64,000 nucleotides of DNA from positions 62,001-126,000 of the forward strand of contig NZ_JAFBCV010000004.1 in NCBI RefSeq assembly GCF_016907895.1, written 5' to 3'. Below, one piece after another: positions 18,070 through 27,236 of this stretch (its first letter is position 1; every line of letters begins with the position of its first letter). A program made the translations under genes and the position numbers. The notes below the pieces were generated by a model. That model searched no databases. It saw only the letters and a list, made by a program, of their open reading frames with translations, and was not told where the DNA came from. This DNA comes from Shouchella xiaoxiensis. GTDB taxonomy: Bacteria; Bacillota; Bacilli; Bacillales; Bacillaceae_D.

Positions 18070-19275
18070 ATGTCTGAAAAAAGAAGTAAGCATTTATTTA
18101 CATCTGAATCTGTTACGGAAGGTCATCCGGATAAAATATGTGATCAAATCTCAGATGCTATTTTAGATGAGATTTTAAAAAATGACCCAAATGCGCGAGT
18201 GGCTTGTGAAACGTCAGTAACAACAGGTTTAGTGCTTGTTGCTGGAGAGATTACTACGAGTACGTATGTTGATATTCCAAGCGTTGTGCGAGAAACGATA
18301 AAAGGAATTGGCTATACACGTGCTAAATATGGTTTTGATGCAGAAACATGTGCCGTGATTACATCGATTGATGAACAATCGGCCGATATTGCTCAAGGAG
18401 TTGACCAAGCACTAGAGGCTCGTGAAGGTCAAATGACAGACGCCGAGATTGAAGCAATTGGTGCAGGGGATCAAGGATTAATGTTTGGTTTTGCAACAAA
18501 TGAAACGAGCGAGTTAATGCCTTTGCCGATCTCACTAAGTCATAAGTTGGCGCACCGTTTAAGTGCAGTGAGAAAAGATGAAACGCTTGATTATTTACGT
18601 CCTGATGGAAAGACTCAGGTTACCGTAGAATACGATGAAAACGGGAAACCGGCTCGTGTCGATACGATTGTTATTTCTACGCAACATGCGCCTGAAACGA
18701 CATTGGATCAAATTAAACAAGATTTAAAGAAACACGTTATTGAAGCAGTTGTTCCTAGTGAACTAATTGATGAAGAAACGAAGTATTTCATTAACCCGAC
18801 TGGACGTTTCGTTATTGGCGGTCCTCAAGGGGATGCAGGTTTAACAGGTCGAAAAATCATCGTTGACACATATGGCGGTTATGCACGTCATGGTGGCGGC
18901 GCTTTCTCTGGGAAAGATGCAACAAAAGTTGATCGCTCCGGTGCCTATGCAGCGCGTTATGTAGCGAAAAATATCGTTGCTGCTGGATTAGCTGATAAAT
19001 GTGAAGTACAGCTAGCGTATGCAATTGGTGTTGCGCAACCTGTTTCCATTTCAATTGACACGTTCGGTACAGGTAAAACAAGTGAAGAGGTACTTGTGTC
19101 ATTAGTACGTAAGCACTTCGATTTACGCCCAGCTGGTATTATTAAAATGCTTGATTTACGTCGTCCCATTTATAAGCAGACGGCAGCTTACGGTCATTTT
19201 GGTCGCGAAGATGTGGCATTGCCATGGGAAGCTACAGATAAAGCAGCTGTTTTAAAAGAAGAAGCAGCTAAATAA
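18070..19275 (+). CDS. metK: S-adenosylmethionine synthetase
   Basis: Makes SAM from methionine and ATP in the cytoplasm. Motifs: TEGHPDK at 16-22, the ATP-binding GAGDQG at 131-136, and the P-loop-like GGGAFSGKD at about 277. Length 401 aa is standard. AGAAGGAGG lies 9 bases before the ATG. The 325-base leader holds a SAM-I riboswitch and terminator, giving end-product feedback. It is monocistronic, with a terminator directly after the stop. Confidence 0.98.
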   Translation: MSEKRSKHLFTSESVTEGHPDKICDQISDAILDEILKNDPNARVACETSVTTGLVLVAGEITTSTYVDIPSVVRETIKGIGYTRAKYGFDAETCAVITSIDEQSADIAQGVDQALEAREGQMTDAEIEAIGAGDQGLMFGFATNETSELMPLPISLSHKLAHRLSAVRKDETLDYLRPDGKTQVTVEYDENGKPARVDTIVISTQHAPETTLDQIKQDLKKHVIEAVVPSELIDEETKYFINPTGRFVIGGPQGDAGLTGRKIIVDTYGGYARHGGGAFSGKDATKVDRSGAYAARYVAKNIVAAGLADKCEVQLAYAIGVAQPVSISIDTFGTGKTSEEVLVSLVRKHFDLRPAGIIKMLDLRRPIYKQTAAYGHFGREDVALPWEATDKAAVLKEEAAK

Positions 19276-19312
19276 GCGAAAAAAACCACTTTGAAAAAAG
19301 TGGTTTTTTCGC
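19276..19312 (+). terminator. Intrinsic terminator after metK
   Basis: GCGAAAAAAACCACTT (19276-19291) pairs with AAGTGGTTTTTTCGC (19298-19312), one base bulged, followed by TTTTTC. Confidence 0.88.
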
Positions 19313-19346
19313 TTTTTCTCAGATTAGTCTTCGTGTAGTTTCTCGC

Positions 19347-19865
19347 CTACTGATTATCTTCCATATCTTTATAGAGAGCACCTTTTTCAACATATTCGCG
19401 TCTAATACGCTCCATATCGGTTCGATCTTCCTCGGTTAATGTTCGAATGACTTTTGCTGGTCTGCCAAAAGCTAACACACCAGCAGGTATTTTTTTACCT
19501 GGAGGAACCAAACTCCCTGCTCCAACAAACGCGCCTTCGCCAATCTCAGCTCCATCTAATATCATTGATCCCATTCCAATTAGTGCATTTTTGCGGATAA
19601 TCGAGCTATGTAAGATGACTTGATGGCCAATTGTCACATCATCTTCAATGAGCAACGGTTTATTCGGACTTTGATGCAGCATCGATTGATCTTGAATGTT
19701 GACCCGTTTTCCGATCTTAGTTGGAGAGACGTCCCCGCGAATAACGGTATGAAACCAGATGGTTGAGTCAGCTTCAATTGTCACATCACCAGTTACGATA
19801 GCGCCTGTTGCCAAATAGACAGTGGGGTCAATTGCTGGCTTATGGTGTTTATAAGGTAAAATCAT
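19347..19865 (-). CDS. ytoA: Gamma-carbonic anhydrase-like protein YtoA
   Basis: Left-handed beta-helix protein (172 aa) of hexapeptide repeats, for example IVTGDVTIEADSTIW and LIEDDVTIGHQVILHSS. Three histidines in the right places (MLHQSP, IGHQVILH) could bind zinc or iron as in gamma-class carbonic anhydrases. Most YtoA/YrdA-type proteins have no proven carbonic anhydrase activity. AAAAGGATG precedes the ATG. It is convergent with metK. Confidence 0.87.
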   Translation of the reverse strand: MILPYKHHKPAIDPTVYLATGAIVTGDVTIEADSTIWFHTVIRGDVSPTKIGKRVNIQDQSMLHQSPNKPLLIEDDVTIGHQVILHSSIIRKNALIGMGSMILDGAEIGEGAFVGAGSLVPPGKKIPAGVLAFGRPAKVIRTLTEEDRTDMERIRREYVEKGALYKDMEDNQ

Positions 19866-19954
19866 AAGAACACATCCTTTTCCTCTAATAAAAAAAACGC
19901 TATACTAAGTGTAACGTATAAAAATTAGAATAGTCTAGTTAAGGAGGCGATGTC

Positions 19955-20737
19955 GTGCACTATTTTGATGTACCAGAAGCGCGCGGTGTTGTTGTTATTG
20001 TTCATGGTGCTGGTGAACATAGCGGCCGCTATAAATGGCTAATTGAGAAGTGGAATCTTCACGGCTTTGACTGCTTAATTGGAGATCTGCCTGGACAAGG
20101 AGAGTCACGTGGAAAGCGTGGCCACATTGATTCATTTAAACAATACATAAAAACCGTAGACCGTTGGTTAAAACATGCTCGAACAAAACAGCTTCCAATC
20201 ATTTTATTAGGTCACAGTATGGGTGGACTGATTGCAGTTCGGACATTAATTGAGCGGGATAATACATTTATTCAAGCGGTTGTGCTCTCCTCACCATGTT
20301 TGGAGCTTAGTATGCCTGTGCCAGCTCCAAAAAGAGCTGCCGCTAAAATGCTTAATCACATTGCCCCAGCATTAAGTATGAAGTCAGGGCTTGAACCGGA
20401 ATTAACGACAAGAAGTGAGCAGATAAGGGAGGAATACGCGCGAGATCCTCTGCGTGTAACAAAAGTGTCTGCACGCTGGTATCATGAATTGAGTAAAGCT
20501 ATGATTGCAACACGTCGTTATCCAGAAAAAATGCCCACTATTCCTGTTCTTCTTTTGGCGGCTGGAGAAGATTATGTTGTTGATAAACGAGCAGGTCTTG
20601 CTTGGTTTAATCATTTAGAAATCAGCCATAAAATGTACAAAGAGTGGGATGGCTTGTACCATGAGCTTTACAATGAGCCTGAGCGAGAAGAAGTATTTTC
20701 ATATACTATCGGATTTGTAAACATGCTTTTTCCTTAA
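19955..20737 (+). CDS. ytpA: Lysophospholipase/monoglyceride lipase-like hydrolase YtpA
   Basis: Alpha/beta hydrolase of the serine lipase group (260 aa). HGAGEHSGRY (about 17-26) forms the oxyanion region, nucleophile Ser88 lies in GHSMGG, the acid is in AAGEDYVVD and the His in GLYHELYNE. B. subtilis YtpA is reported as a phospholipase connected with the antibiotic bacilysocin. A GTG start follows AAGGAGGCGAT. It is monocistronic between ytoA (divergent) and the small BrfA-like gene. Confidence 0.87.
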   Translation: MHYFDVPEARGVVVIVHGAGEHSGRYKWLIEKWNLHGFDCLIGDLPGQGESRGKRGHIDSFKQYIKTVDRWLKHARTKQLPIILLGHSMGGLIAVRTLIERDNTFIQAVVLSSPCLELSMPVPAPKRAAAKMLNHIAPALSMKSGLEPELTTRSEQIREEYARDPLRVTKVSARWYHELSKAMIATRRYPEKMPTIPVLLLAAGEDYVVDKRAGLAWFNHLEISHKMYKEWDGLYHELYNEPEREEVFSYTIGFVNMLFP

Positions 20738-20799
20738 TTTACTCGTAAATGTTCACTTTCCTTTCTTTTCGTGTAGAATAGGTATGAAGGGGTGAGCGA

Positions 20800-21054
20800 A
20801 TGAGCAAATCAAGAGCAAAAAAACAAAGACAGAAAATGGCTAGGGAAGGCAAGCGTAATCCTGAATTAAACAGAGGCATTTACGCCTGTGCGGATTTAAC
20901 GACAAAGCGAACAAAAACAAAAAAAGAATCACTCGAAAAACAAAAGAAGAAAACTCATCGCTTATACGAAAGCGATGAGTTTTTTTATGAGGGACTTAAA
21001 TCCCGCTGTACGATATCAAGTTTTCCAGTTTCAGGATCAATGACAAGTCCATGA
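20800..21054 (+). CDS. brfA: BrfA-like alternative ribosome-rescue factor (nonstop-mRNA gene)
   Basis: A very basic small protein: MSKSRAKKQRQKMAREGKRN, then PELNRGIYACADL and a Lys/Thr-rich TTKRTKTKKESLEKQKKK tail. This pattern resembles the YqkK/BrfA family, which recruits release factor 2 to ribosomes stalled on stop-less mRNA. The formal frame runs to a TGA at 21054, but an intrinsic terminator (20953-20986) lies inside it at about codons 52-62. Most transcripts would then end without a stop codon, the regulation described for B. subtilis brfA. AAGGGGTGAG lies just before the ATG. Codons beyond about 62 overlap the 3' end of the convergent beta-carbonic anhydrase gene and are probably never translated. 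Homology is from memory. Confidence 0.7.
   Translation: MSKSRAKKQRQKMAREGKRNPELNRGIYACADLTTKRTKTKKESLEKQKKKTHRLYESDEFFYEGLKSRCTISSFPVSGSMTSP
20953..20986 (+). terminator. Intrinsic terminator inside the brfA-like reading frame
   Basis: ACTCATCGCTT (20953-20963) pairs with AAGCGATGAGT (20970-20980), followed by a run of Ts. The stem lies in frame within coding sequence, upstream of any stop codon. It lies just past the stop of convergent ytiB and its flanking As could also end that minus-strand gene. Confidence 0.85.
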
Positions 21055-21551
21055 ACGAGTACATCTGGTGGAAGCAGAGGGTGATTAACAACCATATCAA
21101 GGCTATGCTTCACGCTGTCGCTTACATCTTCAAACCCAGTTAAAAATGAATCAATGTCAACCCCTGCGTATTGAAGTGATTTAATCTGATCCATATTAAT
21201 ACCACGTTCCTCTGCTTTATTTAACACAGATGAAGATGAAAGGCCGGTCATTCCACAACCGTGATGACCAATGATAAAAACTTCTTCTGCTCCCAGTTCA
21301 TAGATCGCAACAAGGATACTTCTCATGATACTCCCAAATGGGTGAGAGATAACAGCGCCGGCATTTTTAATTATTTTTGCGTCACCATTTTTTAAATCCA
21401 TTGCAGAATGCAATAGTTCAATTAGTCTTGTGTCCATGCAGGTTAAAATAACAATCTTTTTTTGCGGAAATTTACTTACAACAAAACGTTCGTATTGCTT
21501 ATCTTCAACAAAATGTTCATTAAAGGCAAGGATTGAATCAAGTTTGCTCAT
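20985..21551 (-). CDS. ytiB: Beta-class carbonic anhydrase-like protein YtiB
   Basis: A 188-residue beta-carbonic anhydrase family protein. The zinc-site pattern is present: Cys38 and Asp40/Arg42 in TCMDTR, His96 and Cys99 in GHHGCG. It would interconvert CO2 and bicarbonate. The gene sits in the yt neighbourhood and its length fits YtiB. AAAGGAG lies about 9 bases before the ATG. It may be co-transcribed behind mnmL-mnmM, with only 17 bases between mnmM and this start. Confidence 0.87.
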   Translation of the reverse strand: MSKLDSILAFNEHFVEDKQYERFVVSKFPQKKIVILTCMDTRLIELLHSAMDLKNGDAKIIKNAGAVISHPFGSIMRSILVAIYELGAEEVFIIGHHGCGMTGLSSSSVLNKAEERGINMDQIKSLQYAGVDIDSFLTGFEDVSDSVKHSLDMVVNHPLLPPDVLVHGLVIDPETGKLDIVQRDLSPS

Positions 21552-21568
21552 ATGGATAGTCTCCTTTA

Positions 21569-22138
21569 TTATCGTTTTTCAATTGCTACAACAAATGGCG
21601 GGGCATTTCTCTGATTGATAAAACCATAAGAAGCAATGTGAGCCTCTTCTTGTGGAATGGTCTGGAGGTAGGACATGACTTCGTCTTTTTCTACTTTTCC
21701 TTCAGGGTGGCCATGATAGATGACGAGAATGATTAAGCCTTGGGGGACTATGCGCTCAAGCAATTGCTCAATCGCCACTATTGTCGTATTGCCATTTGTC
21801 GTAATGCTTTTGTCCCCTTTAGGTAAATAGCCTAAATTAAAAATAGCTGCTTTAATTGGTGCTTTGTTAAACAAAGAAATTGTGTTTAAACTCTGGTGCC
21901 CCTGATTAAATAAGGAAACTCTGCTCTCTAGTCCAGCAGCCTCAATTCGATTTTTGGTTGCTCGAATTGCTTCGGCTTGTATGTCACAGCTAATAACCGT
22001 CCCTGTTTCACCAACTAGATTTGCTAAAAAGAGTGTATCATGGCCATTTCCTGCTGTCGCATCAACAACGATGTCGCCTGGTTCAACCGACGATTGGAGC
22101 AACGACCTAGCATAAGGTAAGACGCCTGCCAACTTCAT
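21569..22138 (-). CDS. mnmM: tRNA wobble-uridine methyltransferase MnmM (YtqB)
   Basis: Class I SAM-dependent methyltransferase (189 aa). SAM-binding motif I is VDATAGNGHDT at about 25-35, followed by SCDIQAEAI, and FNLGYLPKGDK acts as the motif IV region. B. subtilis YtqB has been identified as MnmM, which methylates the aminomethyl group of nm5(s2)U34 in tRNA. I start at the ATG at 22138, with GGAGGG in front; it overlaps the mnmL stop as ATGA. The longer frame to 22171 would begin inside mnmL. Confidence 0.87.
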   Translation of the reverse strand: MKLAGVLPYARSLLQSSVEPGDIVVDATAGNGHDTLFLANLVGETGTVISCDIQAEAIRATKNRIEAAGLESRVSLFNQGHQSLNTISLFNKAPIKAAIFNLGYLPKGDKSITTNGNTTIVAIEQLLERIVPQGLIILVIYHGHPEGKVEKDEVMSYLQTIPQEEAHIASYGFINQRNAPPFVVAIEKR

Positions 22139-23097
22139 TTCACTAACCCTCCAGCGTGTTTTCCTTGCCAACTATTGCGGCGCTTAAATTCAGCTTCAAT
22201 CCCATTTAAGACCGACCATTTATTTGTGCTCCATAGTGGACCAATTAGTAAATCTGCAGGTCCGTCTCCTGTTAAACGATGAACCATAATAGACGGAGGT
22301 AACACTTCAAGTTGATCGACAACAAGTTTTGTGTAGCTCTCTTGGTCCATAAAGTCGACGTATCCTTTTTCAAATTGCTTGACCATCGGTGTTTTTTTCA
22401 GTAAGTGTAGCAAATGAATTTTAATGCCTTGCACATCGAGCTTGGCCACTTCTTTTGCGGTTTCAAGCATCATCGCTTCTGTTTCAAGAGGCAGTCCGTT
22501 AATAATATGAGCGCATACGCGAATGCCTTTCGCTCGTAATTTTGCGACACCTTCTTGATAACATTCATAATCATGCGCACGGTTAATGAGCTGTGCGGTT
22601 TTTTCGTGTACCGTTTGTAAACCTAATTCTACCCATAAGTACGTTCGCTCGTTTAATTCAGCTAAATAGTCAACCACGTCATCAGGTAAACAATCAGGTC
22701 TTGTCGCAATGGATAAGCCGACAACCCCTTCTTGCGCTAAAATCGTTTCAAAATAACTTCGAAGCGTTTCAACTGGCGCATATGTATTCGAGTAAGCTTG
22801 AAAATAGCCGATATATTTATCGGTTTTCCATTTACGAGCCATTTTATCTTTTTGCGTGTGGAATTGCGTAACTAAATCATCTTTTCGGTCACCGGCAAAG
22901 TCCCCTGACCCTCGTTGGCTACAAAATGTGCAGCCTCCGTACGCAACATTTCCATCACGATTTGGGCAATCAAAGCCTGCGTCTAGGGATATTTTCATTA
23001 CTTTTGAACCGAAATAATCTTTCAGATGCTCATTCCACGTATAATAAAATTTCCCATTAAGGTTCGTTGGTTTTGTATCCTGTACCATTTCTATCAC
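22135..23097 (-). CDS. mnmL: Radical SAM protein MnmL (YtqA)
   Basis: Radical SAM enzyme (320 aa). The cluster-binding cysteines are Cys44, Cys56 and Cys59 in DCPNRDGNVAYGGCTFCS; the spacing differs from the common CX3CX2C and is typical of the YtqA/YhcC family. B. subtilis YtqA has been named MnmL, acting in tRNA wobble-uridine modification with MnmM. Here the two genes overlap by 4 bases, in line with a shared pathway. GTG at 23097 follows AAAAGG by 5 bases; ATG at 23088 is a possible alternative. Confidence 0.87.
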   Translation of the reverse strand: MIEMVQDTKPTNLNGKFYYTWNEHLKDYFGSKVMKISLDAGFDCPNRDGNVAYGGCTFCSQRGSGDFAGDRKDDLVTQFHTQKDKMARKWKTDKYIGYFQAYSNTYAPVETLRSYFETILAQEGVVGLSIATRPDCLPDDVVDYLAELNERTYLWVELGLQTVHEKTAQLINRAHDYECYQEGVAKLRAKGIRVCAHIINGLPLETEAMMLETAKEVAKLDVQGIKIHLLHLLKKTPMVKQFEKGYVDFMDQESYTKLVVDQLEVLPPSIMVHRLTGDGPADLLIGPLWSTNKWSVLNGIEAEFKRRNSWQGKHAGGLVK

Positions 23098-23242
23098 CGT
23101 TGCCTTTTAAAGAATAAGCTTAGTGTATCATCTCTTCCGTTAGAAGTCTTCCTCTTAGATGGTGTCAACGGAAAGTTGTTGCTTAATTCTTGATTTTCTT
23201 CTAAACTGATGAGGGTTTTGACATGATAAAGGAGGCGGGTTT

Positions 23243-24442
23243 ATGCCTAAATCCATTTGGATACTTATTATTGCGACAGCGATTAATATCACTGGTGCTT
23301 CGTTTCTATGGCCGCTAAATGCTGTCATTATGACGCAAGTTCTTGGACAAACGTTAACCGCCTCAGGGTTTGTGTTAATGATCAATGCAGGCGCTGGCGT
23401 GATTGGGAGTTTAATCGGTGGACGTTTATTTGATAAATTAGGCGCCTATCGAACGATTTTAATTGGCGCAACGACATCTGCAAGTGCAGCAATCTTACTT
23501 GCATTCTTTTTTGAAACGTACGTGCTTTATGGTTTGTTTTTAGCTTGTATGGGTTTTGGTTCGGGGATGATGGCACCGTCCATGTATGCATTAGCTGGAA
23601 GCCTGTGGCCAGAAGGAGGCAGACGGCCGTTTAATGCGATTTATGTCGCGCAAAATGTCGGTGTTTCCCTCGGAACGGCATTAATTGGCGTGGTGACGCT
23701 TGTCCGTTTAACCGATGTGTTTATTGCTAATGCAGCTGTCCATGTCTTCATGCTAGGATTTATTGCTTTTTTCTTTCGCAAATGGGATGGACAACTTGGT
23801 CGAACCGCGGATACGACGCTACGTGTTTCACATAAAATTCCGTTTAAAAAGCAGTATCGTTTGCACGCACTCTTTTTGATTTGTGGAGCGTTTCTCATCT
23901 CATGGATTGGCTATACCCAGTGGCAAGCCAATGTTTCCGTCCATATTCAAGACTTAGGCATTGCGCTTCCTCTTTATAGTTTACTCTGGACGATTAATGG
24001 CCTCATGATCGTGTTTGCGCAACCTCTGATCGCCCTGATTATACGAAAGTTCCACTTAACAATCAAAGGGCAGATGACAGCTGGCATTATTATTTTTGCC
24101 TTGTCCTACTTAGTGTTAACACAAGCGAGTGTCTTTACAATGTTTCTCGTTGCCATGCTAATTTTAACCATAGGTGAGATGTTTGTCTGGCCAGCAGTGC
24201 CTACCATTGCGAATCAACTTGCTCCTAAAGGAAGAGAAGGGGCTTATCAAGGGATCGTAAACAGCATTTCAACAGGAGGAAGAATGATTGGACCATTGTT
24301 GGGCGGTTTAATCGTTGATTTTTATTCCATTGAATGGTTATTTCTACTTATAAGTGGGCTCTTGCTACTATCAATTCCTCTTGTTAGTATTTATGATCGA
24401 CCTCTGCAAAAAGAAGACGAAGCGCAGCAATCCGCTTCATAA
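23243..24442 (+). CDS. yttB: MFS transporter, YttB-like
   Basis: Major facilitator protein of 399 aa with about 12 membrane segments. Motif A appears as GGRLFDKLGAYRT near residues 58-70, and a repeat-like PKGREGAYQG in the second half. Its place beside ytqAB and leuS matches YttB of B. subtilis. Substrate unknown. AAAGGAGGCGGG precedes the ATG. It reads towards leuS, but leuS has its own promoter. Confidence 0.8.
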   Translation: MPKSIWILIIATAINITGASFLWPLNAVIMTQVLGQTLTASGFVLMINAGAGVIGSLIGGRLFDKLGAYRTILIGATTSASAAILLAFFFETYVLYGLFLACMGFGSGMMAPSMYALAGSLWPEGGRRPFNAIYVAQNVGVSLGTALIGVVTLVRLTDVFIANAAVHVFMLGFIAFFFRKWDGQLGRTADTTLRVSHKIPFKKQYRLHALFLICGAFLISWIGYTQWQANVSVHIQDLGIALPLYSLLWTINGLMIVFAQPLIALIIRKFHLTIKGQMTAGIIIFALSYLVLTQASVFTMFLVAMLILTIGEMFVWPAVPTIANQLAPKGREGAYQGIVNSISTGGRMIGPLLGGLIVDFYSIEWLFLLISGLLLLSIPLVSIYDRPLQKEDEAQQSAS

Positions 24443-24466
24443 TAGGGAAAATAGGTATATGCCTGC

Positions 24467-24495
24467 TTGACATTGGACATAACTTTGCATACAAT
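24467..24495 (+). promoter_or_regulatory. Sigma-A promoter of leuS
   Basis: Perfect TTGACA, a 17-base spacer and TACAAT, just ahead of the leuS T-box leader. The predicted transcript starts near 24502. Confidence 0.85.
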
Positions 24496-24501
24496 GACGA
24501 T

Positions 24502-24757
24502 AATAATCGATAATGATAACACAGTCATAAAGGAGTAGTAGTGAACGCTTGGAAAGAAGAGAGCTGACGGTTGGTGCAAGTCAGTCAGATAGCGTAGCGA
24601 ACTCACCTTTTAGTGATTAAGAATGAACGTTAAGTAGTTCTTAACGGCACACACCGTTATGTGTAAGTGATTAAGCGAATGTGCTTAATAAACTGGGTGG
24701 TACCGCGGGATCTAACAGCTCTCGTCCCTTTTATAGGGATGAGGGCTTTTTGTGTTT
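24502..24757 (+). promoter_or_regulatory. Leucine T-box leader RNA
   Basis: T-box riboswitch sensing uncharged tRNA-Leu. Stem I begins at about 24541 and its specifier loop reads GAACTCACC with codon CTC at 24602-24604, complementary to tRNA-Leu(GAG). The T-box sequence AACTGGGTGGTACCGCGG is at 24691-24708. The competing terminator pairs 24717-24729 with 24735-24747 and is followed by Ts. Binding of uncharged tRNA would favour the antiterminator and leuS expression. Confidence 0.95.
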
Positions 24758-24785
24758 TATCGGATTGGAAAAAGGAGGAATATGA

Positions 24786-27200
24786 ATGTCATTTTCACAT
24801 CAACAAATTGAAAAGAAATGGCGAACGTTTTGGCAAGACAATAAAACGTTCAAAACTACAGAAGATCAGAGTAAACCAAACTTCTATGCGCTGGACATGT
24901 TTCCATACCCATCAGGATCGGGCTTGCATGTTGGCCATCCAGAAGGTTACACCGCAACAGATATACTTGCTCGTATGAAACGAATGCAAGGGTACAACGT
25001 GTTACACCCGATGGGGTGGGACGCGTTTGGTTTACCAGCGGAGCAATACGCACTTGATACAGGAAATCATCCTGCGATTTTTACAAAAGAAAACATTGAA
25101 ACCTTTAAGCGCCAAATTCAAGAACTAGGATTCTCTTATGACTGGGATCGTGAAATTAGCACAACAGATCCAGATTATTATAAGTGGACGCAGTGGATCT
25201 TTATTAAACTGTATGAAAAAGGCCTTGCTTATGTGGACGAAGTGGCTGTGAACTGGTGTCCTGCGCTTGGCACCGTACTAGCAAATGAAGAAATTGTCGA
25301 TGGCGTTTCAGAACGTGGAGGTCACCCAGTCGAGCGTCGTCCGATGAAGCAGTGGGTCCTACGGATCACAGAATACGCTGATCGTTTGCTAGAGGATTTA
25401 GAAGAACTTGACTGGCCTGAAAGTTTGAAAGACATGCAGCGCAACTGGATCGGCAAATCAGAAGGGGCAGAAGTAACGTTCGACATTAACGGTGAAGACG
25501 TACGGGTGTTTACGACTCGTCCAGACACATTGTTTGGCGCAACGTACATGGTTCTTGCTCCTGAGCATAAACTTGTGGATCAAATCACAACAAGCGAGCA
25601 GAAGGAAACAGTTGAAACGTACAAGAAACAAGTCTCGTTAAAAAGTGATCTTGAGCGAACGGATCTTGCGAAAGAAAAGACTGGCGCATTTACAGGTGCC
25701 TATGCGATCAATCCAGTTAATGGAGAAAAAATTCCGGTCTGGGTGGCAGATTATGTATTGATCAGCTATGGTACAGGCGCTGTAATGGCGGTTCCTGGAC
25801 ATGATGAGCGTGACTATGAATTTGCACAAACGTTTGAGCTTCCAATTAAAGAAGTCGTTGCTGGAGGAGACTTGTCTCAAGAAGCCTACACTGGGGATGG
25901 CGAGCATGTACATTCTGATTTCTTAAACGGGCTTCATAAAGAAGAGGCAATCACAAAAATGATAGCGTGGCTTGAAGAAAACGGTTCTGGTTCGAAAAAG
26001 ATTACGTATCGCCTGCGCGACTGGTTATTTAGCAGACAGCGTTATTGGGGCGAGCCGATCCCAGTGATCCATTGGGAAGATGGGTCGATGTCGACCGTCG
26101 CTGAAAGTGAGCTACCGCTCATGTTACCAGAACTTGATGAGATTAAGCCTTCTGGTACAGGAGAATCACCGCTTGCTAACGCAACAGACTGGCTTGAAGT
26201 AACAGATCCTAAAACAGGTATGAAAGGCCGTCGTGAGACAAACACGATGCCACAGTGGGCAGGTAGCTGCTGGTACTACTTGCGCTATATTGACCCAACG
26301 AATGAAGATGTGCTTGTAGATCCAGAAAAAGCGAAGGCATGGTTGCCAGTCGATATTTATATTGGTGGCGTTGAACATGCGGTTCTTCATCTGCTTTATG
26401 CACGATTCTGGCACAAGTTCTTATATGATATTGGCGTTGTTCCAACGAAAGAGCCATTCCAAAAGCTGTTTAATCAAGGGATGATTCTTGGCGACAACAA
26501 CGAGAAGATGAGTAAGTCAAAAGGAAATGTCGTTAATCCAGACGACATCATTGCGAGTCACGGTGCTGACACGCTTCGCCTTTATGAAATGTTTATGGGG
26601 CCACTTGACGCGTCAATTGCCTGGTCGACAAATGGACTTGATGGTTCTAGACGTTTCCTCGAACGTGTATGGCGACTGATTGTAAACGAAGAAACGGGGC
26701 AATTGAACGATAAAGTTCAAGAGGCAGAGGCAACAGACGTGCTGACACGAACGTATCATCAAACGGTGAAAAAGGTAACCGAGGACTTTACTGAAATTCG
26801 CTTTAATACTGGTATTTCGCAGCTAATGGTATTCGTTAACGAAGCAAATAAACAAGATGTTTTACCTAAAGAATTGGCAGAAGGCTTCGTAAAGTTGCTT
26901 TCTCCGATTGCGCCGCATATCGCTGAAGAAATTTGGCAAAAGCTTGGCCATAGTGAATCAATTGCTTATGCGGAGTGGCCAACGTACGATGAGTCACTAT
27001 TAGTTGAAAATGAAATTGAAGTCGTTGTTCAAATTAATGGCAAAGTAAAAGCCAAATTGGTTGTAGCAAAAACCGCTTCGAAAGACGAACTAGAAGCAGC
27101 TGCCAAAGCAGATGCAAAAGTTCAAGAAGCCATTGGCGATAAAGCCATTCGTAAAATAATTGCTGTTCCAGGAAAGCTTGTAAATATTGTTGTCGGATAA
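24786..27200 (+). CDS. leuS: Leucyl-tRNA synthetase
   Basis: Class I synthetase (804 aa) charging tRNA-Leu. HIGH-type motif HVGH is at residues 48-51 and KMSKS at 574-578, with the CP1 editing domain between (threonine-rich TTRPDTLFG and [15 protein letters not shown] blocks), and the tRNA-binding C-terminal domain at the end. Length matches Bacillus LeuRS. AAAGGAGG lies 8 bases before the ATG. It is controlled by the T-box leader and ends at its own terminator. Confidence 0.98.
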   Translation: MSFSHQQIEKKWRTFWQDNKTFKTTEDQSKPNFYALDMFPYPSGSGLHVGHPEGYTATDILARMKRMQGYNVLHPMGWDAFGLPAEQYALDTGNHPAIFTKENIETFKRQIQELGFSYDWDREISTTDPDYYKWTQWIFIKLYEKGLAYVDEVAVNWCPALGTVLANEEIVDGVSERGGHPVERRPMKQWVLRITEYADRLLEDLEELDWPESLKDMQRNWIGKSEGAEVTFDINGEDVRVFTTRPDTLFGATYMVLAPEHKLVDQITTSEQKETVETYKKQVSLKSDLERTDLAKEKTGAFTGAYAINPVNGEKIPVWVADYVLISYGTGAVMAVPGHDERDYEFAQTFELPIKEVVAGGDLSQEAYTGDGEHVHSDFLNGLHKEEAITKMIAWLEENGSGSKKITYRLRDWLFSRQRYWGEPIPVIHWEDGSMSTVAESELPLMLPELDEIKPSGTGESPLANATDWLEVTDPKTGMKGRRETNTMPQWAGSCWYYLRYIDPTNEDVLVDPEKAKAWLPVDIYIGGVEHAVLHLLYARFWHKFLYDIGVVPTKEPFQKLFNQGMILGDNNEKMSKSKGNVVNPDDIIASHGADTLRLYEMFMGPLDASIAWSTNGLDGSRRFLERVWRLIVNEETGQLNDKVQEAEATDVLTRTYHQTVKKVTEDFTEIRFNTGISQLMVFVNEANKQDVLPKELAEGFVKLLSPIAPHIAEEIWQKLGHSESIAYAEWPTYDESLLVENEIEVVVQINGKVKAKLVVAKTASKDELEAAAKADAKVQEAIGDKAIRKIIAVPGKLVNIVVG

Positions 27201-27202
27201 CG

Positions 27203-27236
27203 AAAAAGCAGGGTGCTCATCGCACGCTGCTTTTTT
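27203..27236 (+). terminator. Intrinsic terminator between leuS and ytfP
   Basis: AAAAAGCAG...GTGC (27203-27215) pairs with GCAC...CTGCTTTTT (27222-27236), with T-run. It may also serve convergent ytfP on the other strand. Confidence 0.85.

Noticed and set aside
21055-21600. Possibility that the beta-carbonic anhydrase gene overlap makes the BrfA-like ORF spurious
   Set aside because: The first about 55 codons lie outside ytiB, have a good ribosome site and match a known small-protein pattern.
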